NCBI RefSeq assembly: GCF_000688255.1
Contig: NZ_JHYS01000002.1
Span: 186,001-250,000 of the forward strand
From: Simplicispira psychrophila DSM 11588
GTDB lineage: Bacteria > Pseudomonadota > Gammaproteobacteria > Burkholderiales > Burkholderiaceae_C
Length of the DNA: 64,000 nucleotides
Direction: 5' to 3'
Part shown: piece by piece, positions 1 to 8,400 of the stretch
How the letters are laid out: the number at the start of each line of letters is the position of its first letter
Numbering within the stretch: position 1 is the first letter of the stretch
Made by a program: the position numbers and the translations under genes
The notes under the pieces: model-generated
What the model saw: the letters and a program-made list of their open reading frames with translations, nothing else
Databases searched by the model: none
Told to the model about the DNA's origin: nothing

Positions 1-426
1 GACGACTACTCCGCCATCCTGTTCAAGAGCCTGGCCGACCGGCTGGCCGAGGCCTTTGCCGAATGCCTGCACCAGCGCGTGCGCACCGATTTGTGGGGCT
101 ACGCAGCGGACGAACAACTCGACAGCAGCGCGCTGATCGCCGAGAAATACCACGGCATCCGCCCCGCGCCCGGCTACCCGGCCTGCCCCGACCACAGCGC
201 CAAACGCGACTTGTTTGCGCTGCTGCGCTGCGAGGAGATGGGCATGTCGCTGACCGAGAGTCTGGCCATGTCGCCAGCGGCCAGCGTCAGCGGTTTTTAC
301 ATGGGCCACCCGGACAGCGTGTATTTCAGCGTCGGCCGCATTGCCGACGACCAAGTGCGCGACATGGCTGAGCGGCGCGGCCTCGACGAGGCGGAACTGC
401 GCCGTTTGCTGGGGCCGAATTTATAA
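1..426 (+). CDS. metH: Cobalamin-dependent methionine synthase, C-terminal activation domain (partial)
   Basis: The reading frame is open from the first base, so only the last 141 residues are present and the gene begins outside the window. They match the AdoMet-binding reactivation domain of MetH, which re-methylates oxidised cob(II)alamin using S-adenosylmethionine and flavodoxin electrons. The family hallmark Arg-x-x-x-Gly-Tyr-x-x-x-Pro followed by a His is visible around residues 54-65, and the end has the usual Ser-Gly-x-Tyr-x-x-His-Pro and Tyr-Phe-x-Val-Gly segments. The protein is cytoplasmic and belongs to methionine/one-carbon metabolism. The C-terminus looks complete and intact. Confidence 0.93.
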   Translation, partial: DDYSAILFKSLADRLAEAFAECLHQRVRTDLWGYAADEQLDSSALIAEKYHGIRPAPGYPACPDHSAKRDLFALLRCEEMGMSLTESLAMSPAASVSGFYMGHPDSVYFSVGRIADDQVRDMAERRGLDEAELRRLLGPNL

Positions 427-430
427 GCCA

Positions 431-530
431 TCAAAAATAATAGCTACTAGCGCATGTATGGGTTGGATTGCAGATGGTTTACTGTCTGAAACCTTTTAGA
501 TACCTGCGCTTATAGCTTCTTTTTTAATAG
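431..530. repeat. Palindromic copy of dispersed intergenic repeat
   Basis: About 100 bp between metH and the BrkB-like gene. The left arm (431-458) reads into AATAGCTACTAGCGC and the right arm (503-530) ends in its approximate reverse complement, so the transcript could fold into a long imperfect hairpin. The copy at 17618-17721 has the same organisation. Single-arm relatives occur at about nine other places in the window. Confidence 0.7.
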
Positions 531-556
531 CTGTAGCGCGGCGTTAAAGTTCTGGC

Positions 557-1450
557 ATGTCTTTGCCCCTTGCCCCCCCTCCCACAGATAATCCGGCCCC
601 CCTGACGCCACCAGCCCCCCCGTGGTGGCCTGTGCGCGCGGTGCAGCTGTGGCTGGGCGCCGATGGGTTGCGCATGAGCGCGGCCATGTCGTTTTACGGC
701 ATGCTCAGTCTGGCACCGCTGCTGGTGGTGGTGGTGGCGGCCCTGGGCTGGTGGGTGGACCGGGCGCTGATTGAAAACAACCTGCTGGCGCAGATCCGCG
801 CCCTGACCAGCGAACGCATCGCGCAAGTGGTGGAGCAAGCGCTGGCCAGCGCCCAGGCGCCGTCGCAGGGTCTGGTGGCCTCGGCGATTGCGCTGGTGTT
901 GCTGCTGTGGGGCGCAACGGGTGTGTTTGCTGAGCTGCAGGCGGCGCTGGCACGCCTGTGGCAGGAAGAAAAGCCCGAGGTATCGTCGCGTTCCTCATGG
1001 CGGACCACGGCAACGATGCGCCTGCGCGGGCTGGCCTATGTGGCCGGGCTGGCTTTTTTGCTGCTGGTGTCGCTGTTGATATCGGCCGCGCTGGCGGTGG
1101 CCACCAGCTGGCTGGGGACGCATTTTCCGTATCGCGTGTTGCTGCTGGCCATGAGCGAAGGGGTGTCGTTTCTGTTTGCCACCGGGCTTTTTTTGGGCCT
1201 GATGCGCATCAGTGTCGATCCCAAACCACGCCTGCGCTACCTGACGCAGGGCGCACTGATTGGCGCCGCGCTGTTCAGCATCGGGCGCCATGGTCTGGCG
1301 GCGTATTTGTCAGGCGCCGCCGTGGTATCGGCCTATGGCGCCGCCGGCTCGCTGGTGGCGCTGCTGGTGTGGATTTACTTCTCGTGCGCCGTGCTGTTGC
1401 TGTCGGCGGGTTGCGCGCGAGCGCTGCAAGAGCGGGCTGAGGCGTTGTAG
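557..1450 (+). CDS. YihY/BrkB family inner-membrane protein
   Basis: 297 residues with about six hydrophobic segments and the typical family N-terminus (a Ser-Phe-Tyr-Gly-Met-Leu-Ser-Leu-Ala-Pro-Leu stretch just after the first charged segment, residues ~44-54). The conserved Gly-Ala-Thr-Gly-Val-Phe-Ala-Glu-Leu-Gln-x-Ala-Leu segment lies near residue 118 and the Gly-Ala-Ala-Gly-Ser-Leu-Val helix near residue 260. The family (DUF/UPF0761, formerly annotated ribonuclease BN) consists of integral membrane proteins of uncertain function; the RNase BN label is now known to belong to another protein. The gene stands alone, convergent with fpr, with an inverted repeat between them. ATG at 557 is the only start that fits the family length. 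Confidence 0.88.
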   Translation: MSLPLAPPPTDNPAPLTPPAPPWWPVRAVQLWLGADGLRMSAAMSFYGMLSLAPLLVVVVAALGWWVDRALIENNLLAQIRALTSERIAQVVEQALASAQAPSQGLVASAIALVLLLWGATGVFAELQAALARLWQEEKPEVSSRSSWRTTATMRLRGLAYVAGLAFLLLVSLLISAALAVATSWLGTHFPYRVLLLAMSEGVSFLFATGLFLGLMRISVDPKPRLRYLTQGALIGAALFSIGRHGLAAYLSGAAVVSAYGAAGSLVALLVWIYFSCAVLLLSAGCARALQERAEAL

Positions 1451-1465
1451 CGGAGAGGCCGGAAA

Positions 1466-1497
1466 TGTCGGGTTAGCCCGCAGGGCGTAACCCGACA
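1466..1497. terminator. Inverted repeat between convergent brkB-like and fpr genes
   Basis: TGTCGGGTTA at 1466-1475 is the exact reverse complement of TAACCCGACA at 1488-1497. The centre adds a GCCC/GGGC pair around a GCA loop, giving a ~14-bp stem. It lies between two convergent stop codons (1450 and 1512), where a bidirectional terminator would be expected, but has no long T tract. Similar palindromes recur in many proteobacterial genomes, so it may also be a mobile palindromic repeat. Confidence 0.6.
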
Positions 1498-1511
1498 GGG
1501 ATTATTAACGC

Positions 1512-2285
1512 TTACTTCTCAACGAAAGCGCGCTCAATCACGAAGTCACCGGGGCGCGTGGTATTGCCCTCGTCAAAGCCGGTCTGCTCCAGCAGGTGCT
1601 TCAGGTCGGTGAGCATTTCCGGGCTGCCGCACAGCATGACGCGGTCTTCCAGCGGGTTCAGCGCCGGCAGGCCCAGGTCGGTGAACAGCTTGCCGTTCTT
1701 GATCAGATCGGTGATGCGTCCCTGGTTGCGGAACGGCTCGCGCGTCACGGTGGGGTAGTACTTGAGCTGCGCACTGACCATTTCGCCCAGGATGTCGTGA
1801 TTTGGCAATTCTTGCGTCAAGTAGTCGTGGTATGCCAGTTCCTTGACTTCGCGTACGCCGTGGACCAGCACCACTTCTTCAAATTTCTCATAGGTTTCCG
1901 GGTCGCGGATGACGCTCAGAAACGGTGCCAGACCGGTGCCGGTGGACAGCATGTACAGGCGCTTGGCGGGCAAGAGGTAATCAATCAGCAGCGTGCCGGT
2001 GGGCTTTTTGCCGACGACGATGCTGTCGCCCACCTGGATGTGCTGCAGGCGCGAAGTCAGTGGGCCGTCGGGCACCTTGATGCTCAAGAACTCCAGGTGC
2101 TCTTCATAGTTGGCGCTGACGATGCTGTAAGCGCGCAGCAACGGCTTGCCATCGACGCGCAGGCCGATCATGGTGAAGTGGCCGTTGGAGAACCGCAGCG
2201 CCGGGTCGCGGGTAGTGGTGAAGCTGAAAAGCCGATCGGTCCAGTGGTGGATCGTCAGCACGCGTTCTTCAAGAAATGCGCTCAT
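1512..2285 (-). CDS. fpr: Ferredoxin--NADP(+) reductase
   Basis: 257 residues from the ATG at 2285. An upstream in-frame extension to 2597 is Pro/Arg-rich, unlike the family, and is rejected. The protein moves electrons between NADPH and ferredoxin/flavodoxin in the cytoplasm. The FAD-binding Arg-Ala-Tyr-Ser-Ile-Val-Ser motif is near residue 49, the NADP-binding Ser-Thr-Gly-Thr-Gly-Leu-Ala-Pro near 110 and Leu-Cys-Gly-Ser-Pro near 220. The C-terminus Ala-Phe-Val-Glu-Lys is the bacterial subclass I type seen in Azotobacter and Rhodobacter enzymes linked to oxidative-stress responses. It is monocistronic. The 217 bp between it and rdgC hold no recognisable gene. Confidence 0.93.
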   Translation of the reverse strand: MSAFLEERVLTIHHWTDRLFSFTTTRDPALRFSNGHFTMIGLRVDGKPLLRAYSIVSANYEEHLEFLSIKVPDGPLTSRLQHIQVGDSIVVGKKPTGTLLIDYLLPAKRLYMLSTGTGLAPFLSVIRDPETYEKFEEVVLVHGVREVKELAYHDYLTQELPNHDILGEMVSAQLKYYPTVTREPFRNQGRITDLIKNGKLFTDLGLPALNPLEDRVMLCGSPEMLTDLKHLLEQTGFDEGNTTRPGDFVIERAFVEK

Positions 2286-2502
2286 GGTGTGGTGGCAGGG
2301 AGAGTGAAAAAATAGGGGTCGGCGCGGGCAAGGGTGCCAGGCCATCCATCGCCCCAGGGCCAACGGCACACACCCCGCACCCTGCAGGTCATGGGGCTTA
2401 TTGTCCGGCAAAGCACCCAGGCCCTTTCCCATAGGCCATGGAAGCTTGAGGCAGGGCAAGAAAAGGCCAGGGCAGGGGCCGCCAGAACACGGCGGAAATG
2501 GA

Positions 2503-3492
2503 TCAGAACGGCGCGCTGCCGGGATCGGTATCGAGCGGCGCGGCGGCCGGGCCGGTGACGGTGCCCGGCGTGGACACTGGGGCTGCGGCGGCGGCACCGA
2601 TGCCGCGCTCGCTCTCGCCGCCCAGCGCTTCTATCAGCTCGGGGATGAATTGGCGCAATTCACCGGTGGCCAGTGCCACATCGGCATCAAAGCCCCCATC
2701 GTCGCCGGCATGGCTCGCCGTCGCCGCTTCCAGAAAGGTCAGTTTCTTGATCTGCAGGCCTTCGGTCAGCAAAAACGAGAGGCGATCGTCCCAGCTCAGC
2801 GCCAGTTTGGTCGGCAGTTTGCCGGCGGCAATGTGCGCCTGGATTTCTTCGATGTCCAGCGCGTGGCGGGCGTAACGCACCACAGCTTTTTCTTCATCGG
2901 CGCTTTTGAGTTCGCATTCGCGGTCGATGCTGAAACCAGGTGGCGCCTCTTGCGTGCTCAGCCAGTGGGCCATCGCCGCTTGGGCGCTGGTTTGGGTGTC
3001 CAGCAGCGCCAGCGACAGGCCGGGCAGCGCTTCAGTCAGCGCACTGGCGACTTCATCGGCACGGCCCTGACTGCTGGTATCGAGCACTAAAAAGCGTGCT
3101 TCGGTATCGATCCACACCCACATGGCGCCTTGTTTGGTAAACGCCATCGGCAGCAAGTCCAGCTTGGCTTCTTCTTTCAGCTCCTTGCTTTCTTTCTTGC
3201 CAGGCTTGCGGCCGGTTTCCTGTTCGATGCGGGCGGCCTTGTCTTGCACGCGGCGCGCCAGCACCGAACCAGGCAGCACTTTCGACTCGACCATGAAGCG
3301 CAACAGCCATTGTCCACCGACCGATTCGGCCATCAGGCCATGCTCCTGGCCGCGCGGCGGTGCCCAGCCCCAGGAGCGCTCTTGCGTGGCGCCGCACTCC
3401 ATGAAAGGCCGTTGGCTCAAGGCGGCTTCAACTTCAGTCAGGTCAATCTTCCAGTGCGGCGCAATGCGGTAAATGATCATGTTTTTGAACAT
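2503..3492 (-). CDS. rdgC: Recombination-associated protein RdgC
   Basis: 329 residues, close to the usual ~300, with the diagnostic N-terminus (Met-Phe-Lys-Asn-x-x-Ile-Tyr-Arg) and the internal Trp-Gly-Trp-Ala-Pro-Pro-Arg-Gly segment. RdgC forms a ring-shaped dimer that binds double-stranded DNA and restrains RecA; it acts on the nucleoid. The last ~35 residues (Ala/Pro/Thr-rich, after Gly-Gly-Glu-Ser-Glu-Arg) are an unstructured extension that I do not recall in the E. coli protein. It is transcribed away from the Spy-like gene, across a 219-bp divergent intergenic region. Confidence 0.94.
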   Translation of the reverse strand: MFKNMIIYRIAPHWKIDLTEVEAALSQRPFMECGATQERSWGWAPPRGQEHGLMAESVGGQWLLRFMVESKVLPGSVLARRVQDKAARIEQETGRKPGKKESKELKEEAKLDLLPMAFTKQGAMWVWIDTEARFLVLDTSSQGRADEVASALTEALPGLSLALLDTQTSAQAAMAHWLSTQEAPPGFSIDRECELKSADEEKAVVRYARHALDIEEIQAHIAAGKLPTKLALSWDDRLSFLLTEGLQIKKLTFLEAATASHAGDDGGFDADVALATGELRQFIPELIEALGGESERGIGAAAAAPVSTPGTVTGPAAAPLDTDPGSAPF

Positions 3493-3711
3493 GGAAAACC
3501 CTTATTCATCTCTACAGAGGGGACCACAGGCCAGCGCAAAGCCGCACCCGGGGGCATGTGGCCATTGTCTGCGCAGCGAGGTACGACACAACTTTACACA
3601 GCCTCACGTCGTCCTCATGGCGGCGACACACAGGCAGAGCACACTACCTCCAAACCGCTGACACGGTCGTACCAGCGGTCCCTTGCTACCGACTCACCAA
3701 AAGGATTTCAC

Positions 3712-4353
3712 ATGACCTTCTTTTCTCGCACCTTTGTTGCCACGGCTGTTTTGGCCGCTTTGACCTTGCCGGCGCTGGCCCAGACGGCAGCGCCGGCGGC
3801 CGCCACCACCCCGGCGACCCAGACAGCCCCCTCGGCCCCCTCGGCCACAGCGGCAAAGTCCGGCGAACGCTCGATGCGGCATATGCCCCACCGGGCAAAA
3901 ATGCAGGAACGCATGGCGCAGCACCAAGCGCAGCTAAAGCAAAAATTGGAACTCAGCGCCGCCCAGGAGCCGGCCTGGAACACCTTCATCGCCACCATGC
4001 ATCCCGCCGGCGAGCGCTCGGCCCGTCTGGGCCACTTGAGCCGCGAAGAAATGCAAAAGCTCACCACCCCCGAGCGCATTGAGCGGATGCGCGCACAGCG
4101 CAACCAGCGCCAGGCGGAGGCAGACAAACGAACCGATGCCGTTCTGGCTTTTTATGCCGAACTGAACCCGGCACAGCAAAAAACCTTTGATGCACAAACC
4201 GCGCGCTATCAGCACCACCTGGGCGGCAACAACCAAATGCGCGGCGAACGTGGCATGGGTAAAAATTATGGCGAACGCGGCATGGGTAAAAACTACGGCG
4301 AGCACCGTTGGGATCAGCGCCCACAGAACCAGGCGCCCACCACGCCCCAGTAA
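3712..4353 (+). CDS. Spy/CpxP-like periplasmic protein (LTxxQ-type)
   Basis: 213 residues from the ATG at 3712, preceded by AAAGGAT. A longer in-frame extension runs back to 3130 across rdgC antisense and is rejected. A Sec signal peptide is clear (hydrophobic core then Ala-Leu-Ala at residue ~21). After a Thr/Ala/Pro linker comes a charged helical region with Met-rich and His-rich patches, a Leu-Ser-Ala-Ala-Gln motif near 80 and a second one (Leu-Asn-Pro-Ala-Gln) near 150; these are the LTxxQ repeats of the Spy/CpxP ATP-independent periplasmic chaperones. The C-terminus has a perfect tandem nonapeptide (GERGMGKNY twice, residues ~180-200). Such proteins buffer envelope stress. Family membership is inferred from these motifs. 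Confidence 0.75.
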   Translation: MTFFSRTFVATAVLAALTLPALAQTAAPAAATTPATQTAPSAPSATAAKSGERSMRHMPHRAKMQERMAQHQAQLKQKLELSAAQEPAWNTFIATMHPAGERSARLGHLSREEMQKLTTPERIERMRAQRNQRQAEADKRTDAVLAFYAELNPAQQKTFDAQTARYQHHLGGNNQMRGERGMGKNYGERGMGKNYGEHRWDQRPQNQAPTTPQ

Positions 4354-4367
4354 TTCCTACCCGTCCA

Positions 4368-4434
4368 GTGCCGTCCCATCGGGCGGTACTTTTTTCTGAC
4401 CAGCCTCGGTGTGTTCTGCACCGGGGTTTTTTTT
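4368..4434 (+). terminator. Tandem rho-independent terminators after the Spy-like gene
   Basis: Two hairpins follow the stop codon. The first is GTGCCG(T)CCC / GGGCGGTAC at 4368-4389 with an ATC loop and six Ts. The second is CCTCGGTG / CACCGGGG at 4404-4426 with a 7-nt loop and eight Ts to 4434. Both are textbook intrinsic terminators, and together they insulate the gene-free, DnaA-box-rich segment that follows. Confidence 0.88.
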
Positions 4435-4635
4435 CGCCCTGTTTATCTTGAGTGCCTACAAAATAAGCAAATTCACCTGTGTATAACCATGGGGGCAAAA
4501 TCCGCACAACTACCGACTTATCCACAGAAAAATCAACCCGGCCAAAGTTGTTCGCATTGCGCTGCCACCATACAGAGTAGCCACCCACATACTTGCAAAG
4601 TTGGCAAGCTATTGTCCTGACACGAATAAATCAAC

Positions 4636-4680
4636 TTATCCACAGAACAGGGCAAACCCTATTACTACTACTATTTAAAG
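4636..4680 (+). other. DnaA box / GC element / DnaA-trio unit 1
   Basis: Exact TTATCCACA at 4636-4644, 6-nt spacer, GGCAAACCCT at 4651-4660, then triplets TAT-TAC-TAC-TAC-TAT from 4660 and an AT-rich tail. In known origins the DnaA filament nucleates on the box and runs onto the trio strand to open the duplex. The assignment is by sequence pattern only. Confidence 0.6.
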
Positions 4681-4889
4681 ATAGAAGTCTTAGTAGAACA
4701 ACCAAACGCGCACCACCAGGCTGGATCAACGTCCACAGATGGGGAGGGGAAATTCCGCGACGGTGTGTTTGTCCAATCGGCGAAAAGAGGCGGGCAATGG
4801 CCTGGTGCGCAAAAACAACGGGCCCACCGGCGGCTTGAAGCCGTTCGGATCGGCGCAGCGCCAGCGCTGCCATCGAGGCGGCCCGTCTT

Positions 4890-4963
4890 AATTACTATCT
4901 TTTTAATAGCTTGTAGCGCTTTGGATAGGGGCGTCAGAGGCTGTTTTCATCTAAAAAAATAGC
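4890..4963 (-). repeat. Dispersed ~65-bp repeat, minus orientation
   Basis: Read on the minus strand this shows the family landmarks: T-rich start, GCCTCTgaCgCC, AAaGCGCT, AGCTATTAAAAA. It sits inside the origin-like region between the two trio units. Confidence 0.6.
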
Positions 4964-5134
4964 TCCGCCTGACAGCCTGAACAAAGCTGTGGACAGTTCT
5001 GGCATAAACGTCTAGTTATCCACAGAAAAAAGACCCGGCGACAGGTTATCCCCGCTTGCGCGACACCGGCGGCAGGGACTGGCGCACACACTTGCTGCGA
5101 TGGTAAGTGCTTGAATCAAAAAGAAAAAAATAGG

Positions 5135-5190
5135 TTATCCACAAAAAATGGCAAACCCTACTATGACTACTATGTATTCATAGAATCTAT
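5135..5190 (+). other. DnaA box / GC element / DnaA-trio unit 2
   Basis: Exact TTATCCACA at 5135-5143, 6-nt spacer, GGCAAACCCT at 5150-5159, then triplets TAC-TAT-GAC-TAC-TAT followed by AT-rich sequence to about 5200. Same order and spacing as the unit 499 bp upstream, so the two probably arose by duplication or are kept by function. Confidence 0.6.
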
Positions 5191-5490
5191 AAAAGATAAC
5201 TCCTGAAAACAGTGCCAAAAATCAGTCTCCTGCAGATACAGGGACTGTTTATGCATACAGTTTCAAAAGAGAAGATCGCAGCCATGCCCTTCGCAAGGCT
5301 CTGTGAGCGTCGATGGGGCGCTCCATGCCTGTGCTGTGTCCCCACCCCTGCCCCGCTACAAGAACGGCTCTTGGCGGGGCATCAGGGGGCTTGGGGAGGG
5401 GGTGGAGGCTGCCTTGGCAGGGTCCAAGGCCGTTTTTAGCGGAAAGGGGCTATCCCGGCTAGGCGGCCAGGCAGCAGGAGCTGCGCCGTT

Positions 5491-8400
5491 TCAGGGCCGT
5501 GGCGGGACGAGGTTCAGGGGGTTGCGCAGCAGCCATTCCAGTTGTTCGTGTGGCACGGGTTCACTGAAAAGGTTGCCTTGAAATAGACGGCAACCGGCCT
5601 GCAGCAGGGCATCGCGTTGCGCTAGCGTCTCTACTCCTTCGGCGATCACAGCCAAATCCAGACCTTTACCCAGGCCAATGATGGTGTTGACGATGGCGGA
5701 GTCGTTGATATCGGTGAGCAAATCGCGCACAAAGCTTTGATCGATCTTGATTTGTTCCAGCGGCATCCGCTTGAGGTAGCTCAGACTGGAATACCCCGTG
5801 CCAAAGTCGTCCAGTGAAAAGCCGACGTGGTATTCGCTCAGCGTGGTCATGGTGGCAATGGTGGTTTCCATGTTCTCGACCAGCAGGCTTTCGGTCAGCT
5901 CCAGTTTGAGCAAATGTGCCGGCGCCCCGGTGATGGCCAGAATGCGCGCCACGTCGGTGACAAAACTGGCGTGGCGAAACTGTCGTGGGCTGACGTTGAC
6001 CGACATCGTCAGGTGGCGCAACTGGGGACTGCTGCGCCAGCGTGCCAGCCGGCTGCAGGCCACGTGCAACACCCAACGGCCCAGTGGCAGGATCAGGCCG
6101 GTTTCTTCGGCCAGCGCAATGAAGTCGGCTGGCAGCACCAGGCCGCGCTCGGGGTGTTGCCAGCGCACCAAGGCTTCGACGCCGATGAATTGGTCCTGGT
6201 GGTTGACTTGCGGCTGGTAGTGCAGCAGAAACTGGCTTTCTGCCAGCGCGGTGCGCAGGGCCGCTTCCAGCTCGGCACGGGCCAGCACCACGGCCTGCAT
6301 CTGCGGATCAAAAAAGTGCAGGGTATTGCGCCCGGCGGCCTTGGACTGGTACATGGCCAGATCGGCGTGGCGCAGCAGGTCGCCCACGCTGTGCTGATCG
6401 CCCAGAAAGGGCGCGATACCAATGCTGGGGGTGCTGCGGTACTGGTAGTGGGCCAGTTTGTAGGGCACGGCCAGTGAAGCCAGAATTTTTTCACCGATGT
6501 CCTTGGCGGCCAGTGTCAGTTCATCGAGGTCGGCGCTAAGCGCTTCCAGTACCACCACAAATTCGTCGCCACCCAGGCGCGCCACCGTGTCAACGCTGCG
6601 CACGCAGCCGTTCAGGCGCTGGGCCACCTGTTTCAGCAGCAGGTCGCCCATGTCGTGGCCCAGGGTGTCGTTCAGGGTCTTGAAGTTGTCCATGTCGATA
6701 AACAGCAGTGCCCCGCCTTGCTGGTTGCGTTGCGATGCGGCCAGGGCGTGGTGCATCCGTTCGGTCAGCAACATGCGATTGGGCAGGCCGGTCAGGGCGT
6801 CGTAGAACGCCAGGTGCTGGATCTGGCGCTCAGTGGCCTTGCGCTGGCTGATGTCGGTGTTGATGGACAGGATGGATTCGGGTTTGCCGTCTTCGCTGCA
6901 TACCAGGGTCAAGCGCACTTCCGTTTCCATCAGTTCGCCACTGCGGTGTTTTTGCGTCCGTTCACCAACCCATTCGCCGTGCGCCAGCACCATCTCGATG
7001 GCTTGATGAAAGGGGATCGGATCTTCATAAAGCAGCTCCACCACCGATTGCTGCTGCGCCTGTGCCTGGGGCCAGCCATACATGCGCTCGGCACCCTGGT
7101 TCCAGAACAGGATGCGGTATTGCAGGTCGTAGGCGACGATGGCGTCCTGGGCCTTGTCTAGCAGCGTGGCCTGGCGGCGAATGCGTGCGTCGGCTACCTG
7201 CCGCTCTATTTCGGCGGCAGCGCGCGCCGCAAAAATCTGCAGCGTTGACGTGACGAATTGAATGTTCTTCAGGGGCTGATGGAACAAGACGAAAATCATG
7301 CCCAAAGGCTTTTTCTGGCTGTCGTACAGCTGTTGTCCGGCATAGCTTTGTGCCCCCAGGGGGTACATTGCCTCCACCTGTGGGTACTGCTGGTAGAGCC
7401 GGTCCGCGACCACGTGCTGGTGCTTCGTCAGCAGGGACAGGCAGGGCAGGTGTTCCAGCGAGTATTCAGCGTTGGCCTGCAGTTGGCCATTGATGACCAG
7501 CGCCAGTGAGGTCATGCGCGGGGGGGGCCCGTCGGCCTGGCCTTCGGATGCGGGCATCAGACGCGCCACGCAGGCGACCTGGGCGCCCATGGCGTCAGCC
7601 ATGTTGCTTGCCAGTTGAACAAAAAATTCGGTGCCGGTGGTGGCGGAAACGGCCGCTGCGACCTTGATCACCACGGTCTGCAGGCGTTGCTGCTCCTGGC
7701 GCGTGCGCAGGTTCATCACGCCAAACGCCAGGTCGTTGGCCAGCTCCTGCAGCAGATAGGTTTCTTCGGTGCCCGGCTGTAGCACCTTGGAGACATACAG
7801 GCAGAGCACGCCAAAGGTATGGTCGCCGTGGCGCAGCGGCAGACAGATGCCGCCCTGAAAACCGTGTGCGCGGAGGCGCTCGGCATAATTTTCGTAGGTT
7901 GGGTCGGTCAGCAGATCGGGCACCAGAGTGAGCTCGCCGGTGCGCACTGTGGCGCCTCCCATACCGAGGCCCTGTGGCACGTTGTCAGACCACGACAGCT
8001 GCAGCGTGTCGAGGAAATGGTCGTCAGGCCCGGCATGGGCCACCGGTTCGATGGTTTTGTACGCATCGTCGTGGGCCAGACCGACCCAGGCCATGCGGTA
8101 GCCGCCAACCTCGACCATGATGCGGCAGATGGCGTGTAGCAATGCGCTCTCGGAGATGGCGCGCATCAGCATCTCGTTGCAGGCGCTGAGCAAATGCCGG
8201 GCGCGCCCGACGCGCTCGAGGTCGTGTTCGATGCGCCGGCGTTCGGTCACGTCACTGACCATGACCTGGCACCCTTTGTGGCCGTTGAAGTCAATGCAGC
8301 GTGCCGACGCCTCGATCTCGAGCACACTGCCATCCTTGCGCCGGTGGCGTGTCGGCAGGTGCTTCAGGCATTGCCCTGGCACCACGGTGTAGGCCGGGGT

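Larger units (their letters stand above)
4440..5215. other. Origin-like DnaA-box cluster with two DnaA-trio units
   Basis: The 1.1 kb between 4354 and 5490 has no credible gene. It holds five exact TTATNCACA boxes: one on the minus strand at 4478-4486 and four on the plus strand at 4518-4526, 4636-4644, 5016-5024 and 5135-5143. Weaker matches lie near 4989 and 5046. After the boxes at 4636 and 5135, the same element GGCAAACCCT follows at an identical 6-nt spacing (4651-4660 and 5150-5159). Each is followed at once by a run of TAC/TAT triplets (TATTACTACTACTATTT; TACTATGACTACTATG) and then AT-rich DNA. That order matches the bacterial origin unwinding element described by DnaA-trio work. A dispersed-repeat copy sits between the two units. 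dnaA and dnaN are not in the window. Confidence 0.6.

Noticed and set aside
2286-2597. N-terminal extension of the ferredoxin reductase frame
   Set aside because: Pro/Arg-rich, no similarity to the family, and the ATG at 2285 gives the normal N-terminus and length.
3130-3711. Long upstream extension of the Spy-like frame
   Set aside because: It runs antisense through rdgC; the signal peptide and ribosome site fix the start at 3712.
4354-5490. Small open frames in the origin-like region (for example 5212-5439, 4593-4838)
   Set aside because: No ribosome sites, no family resemblance, and they cross DnaA boxes or the dispersed repeat.
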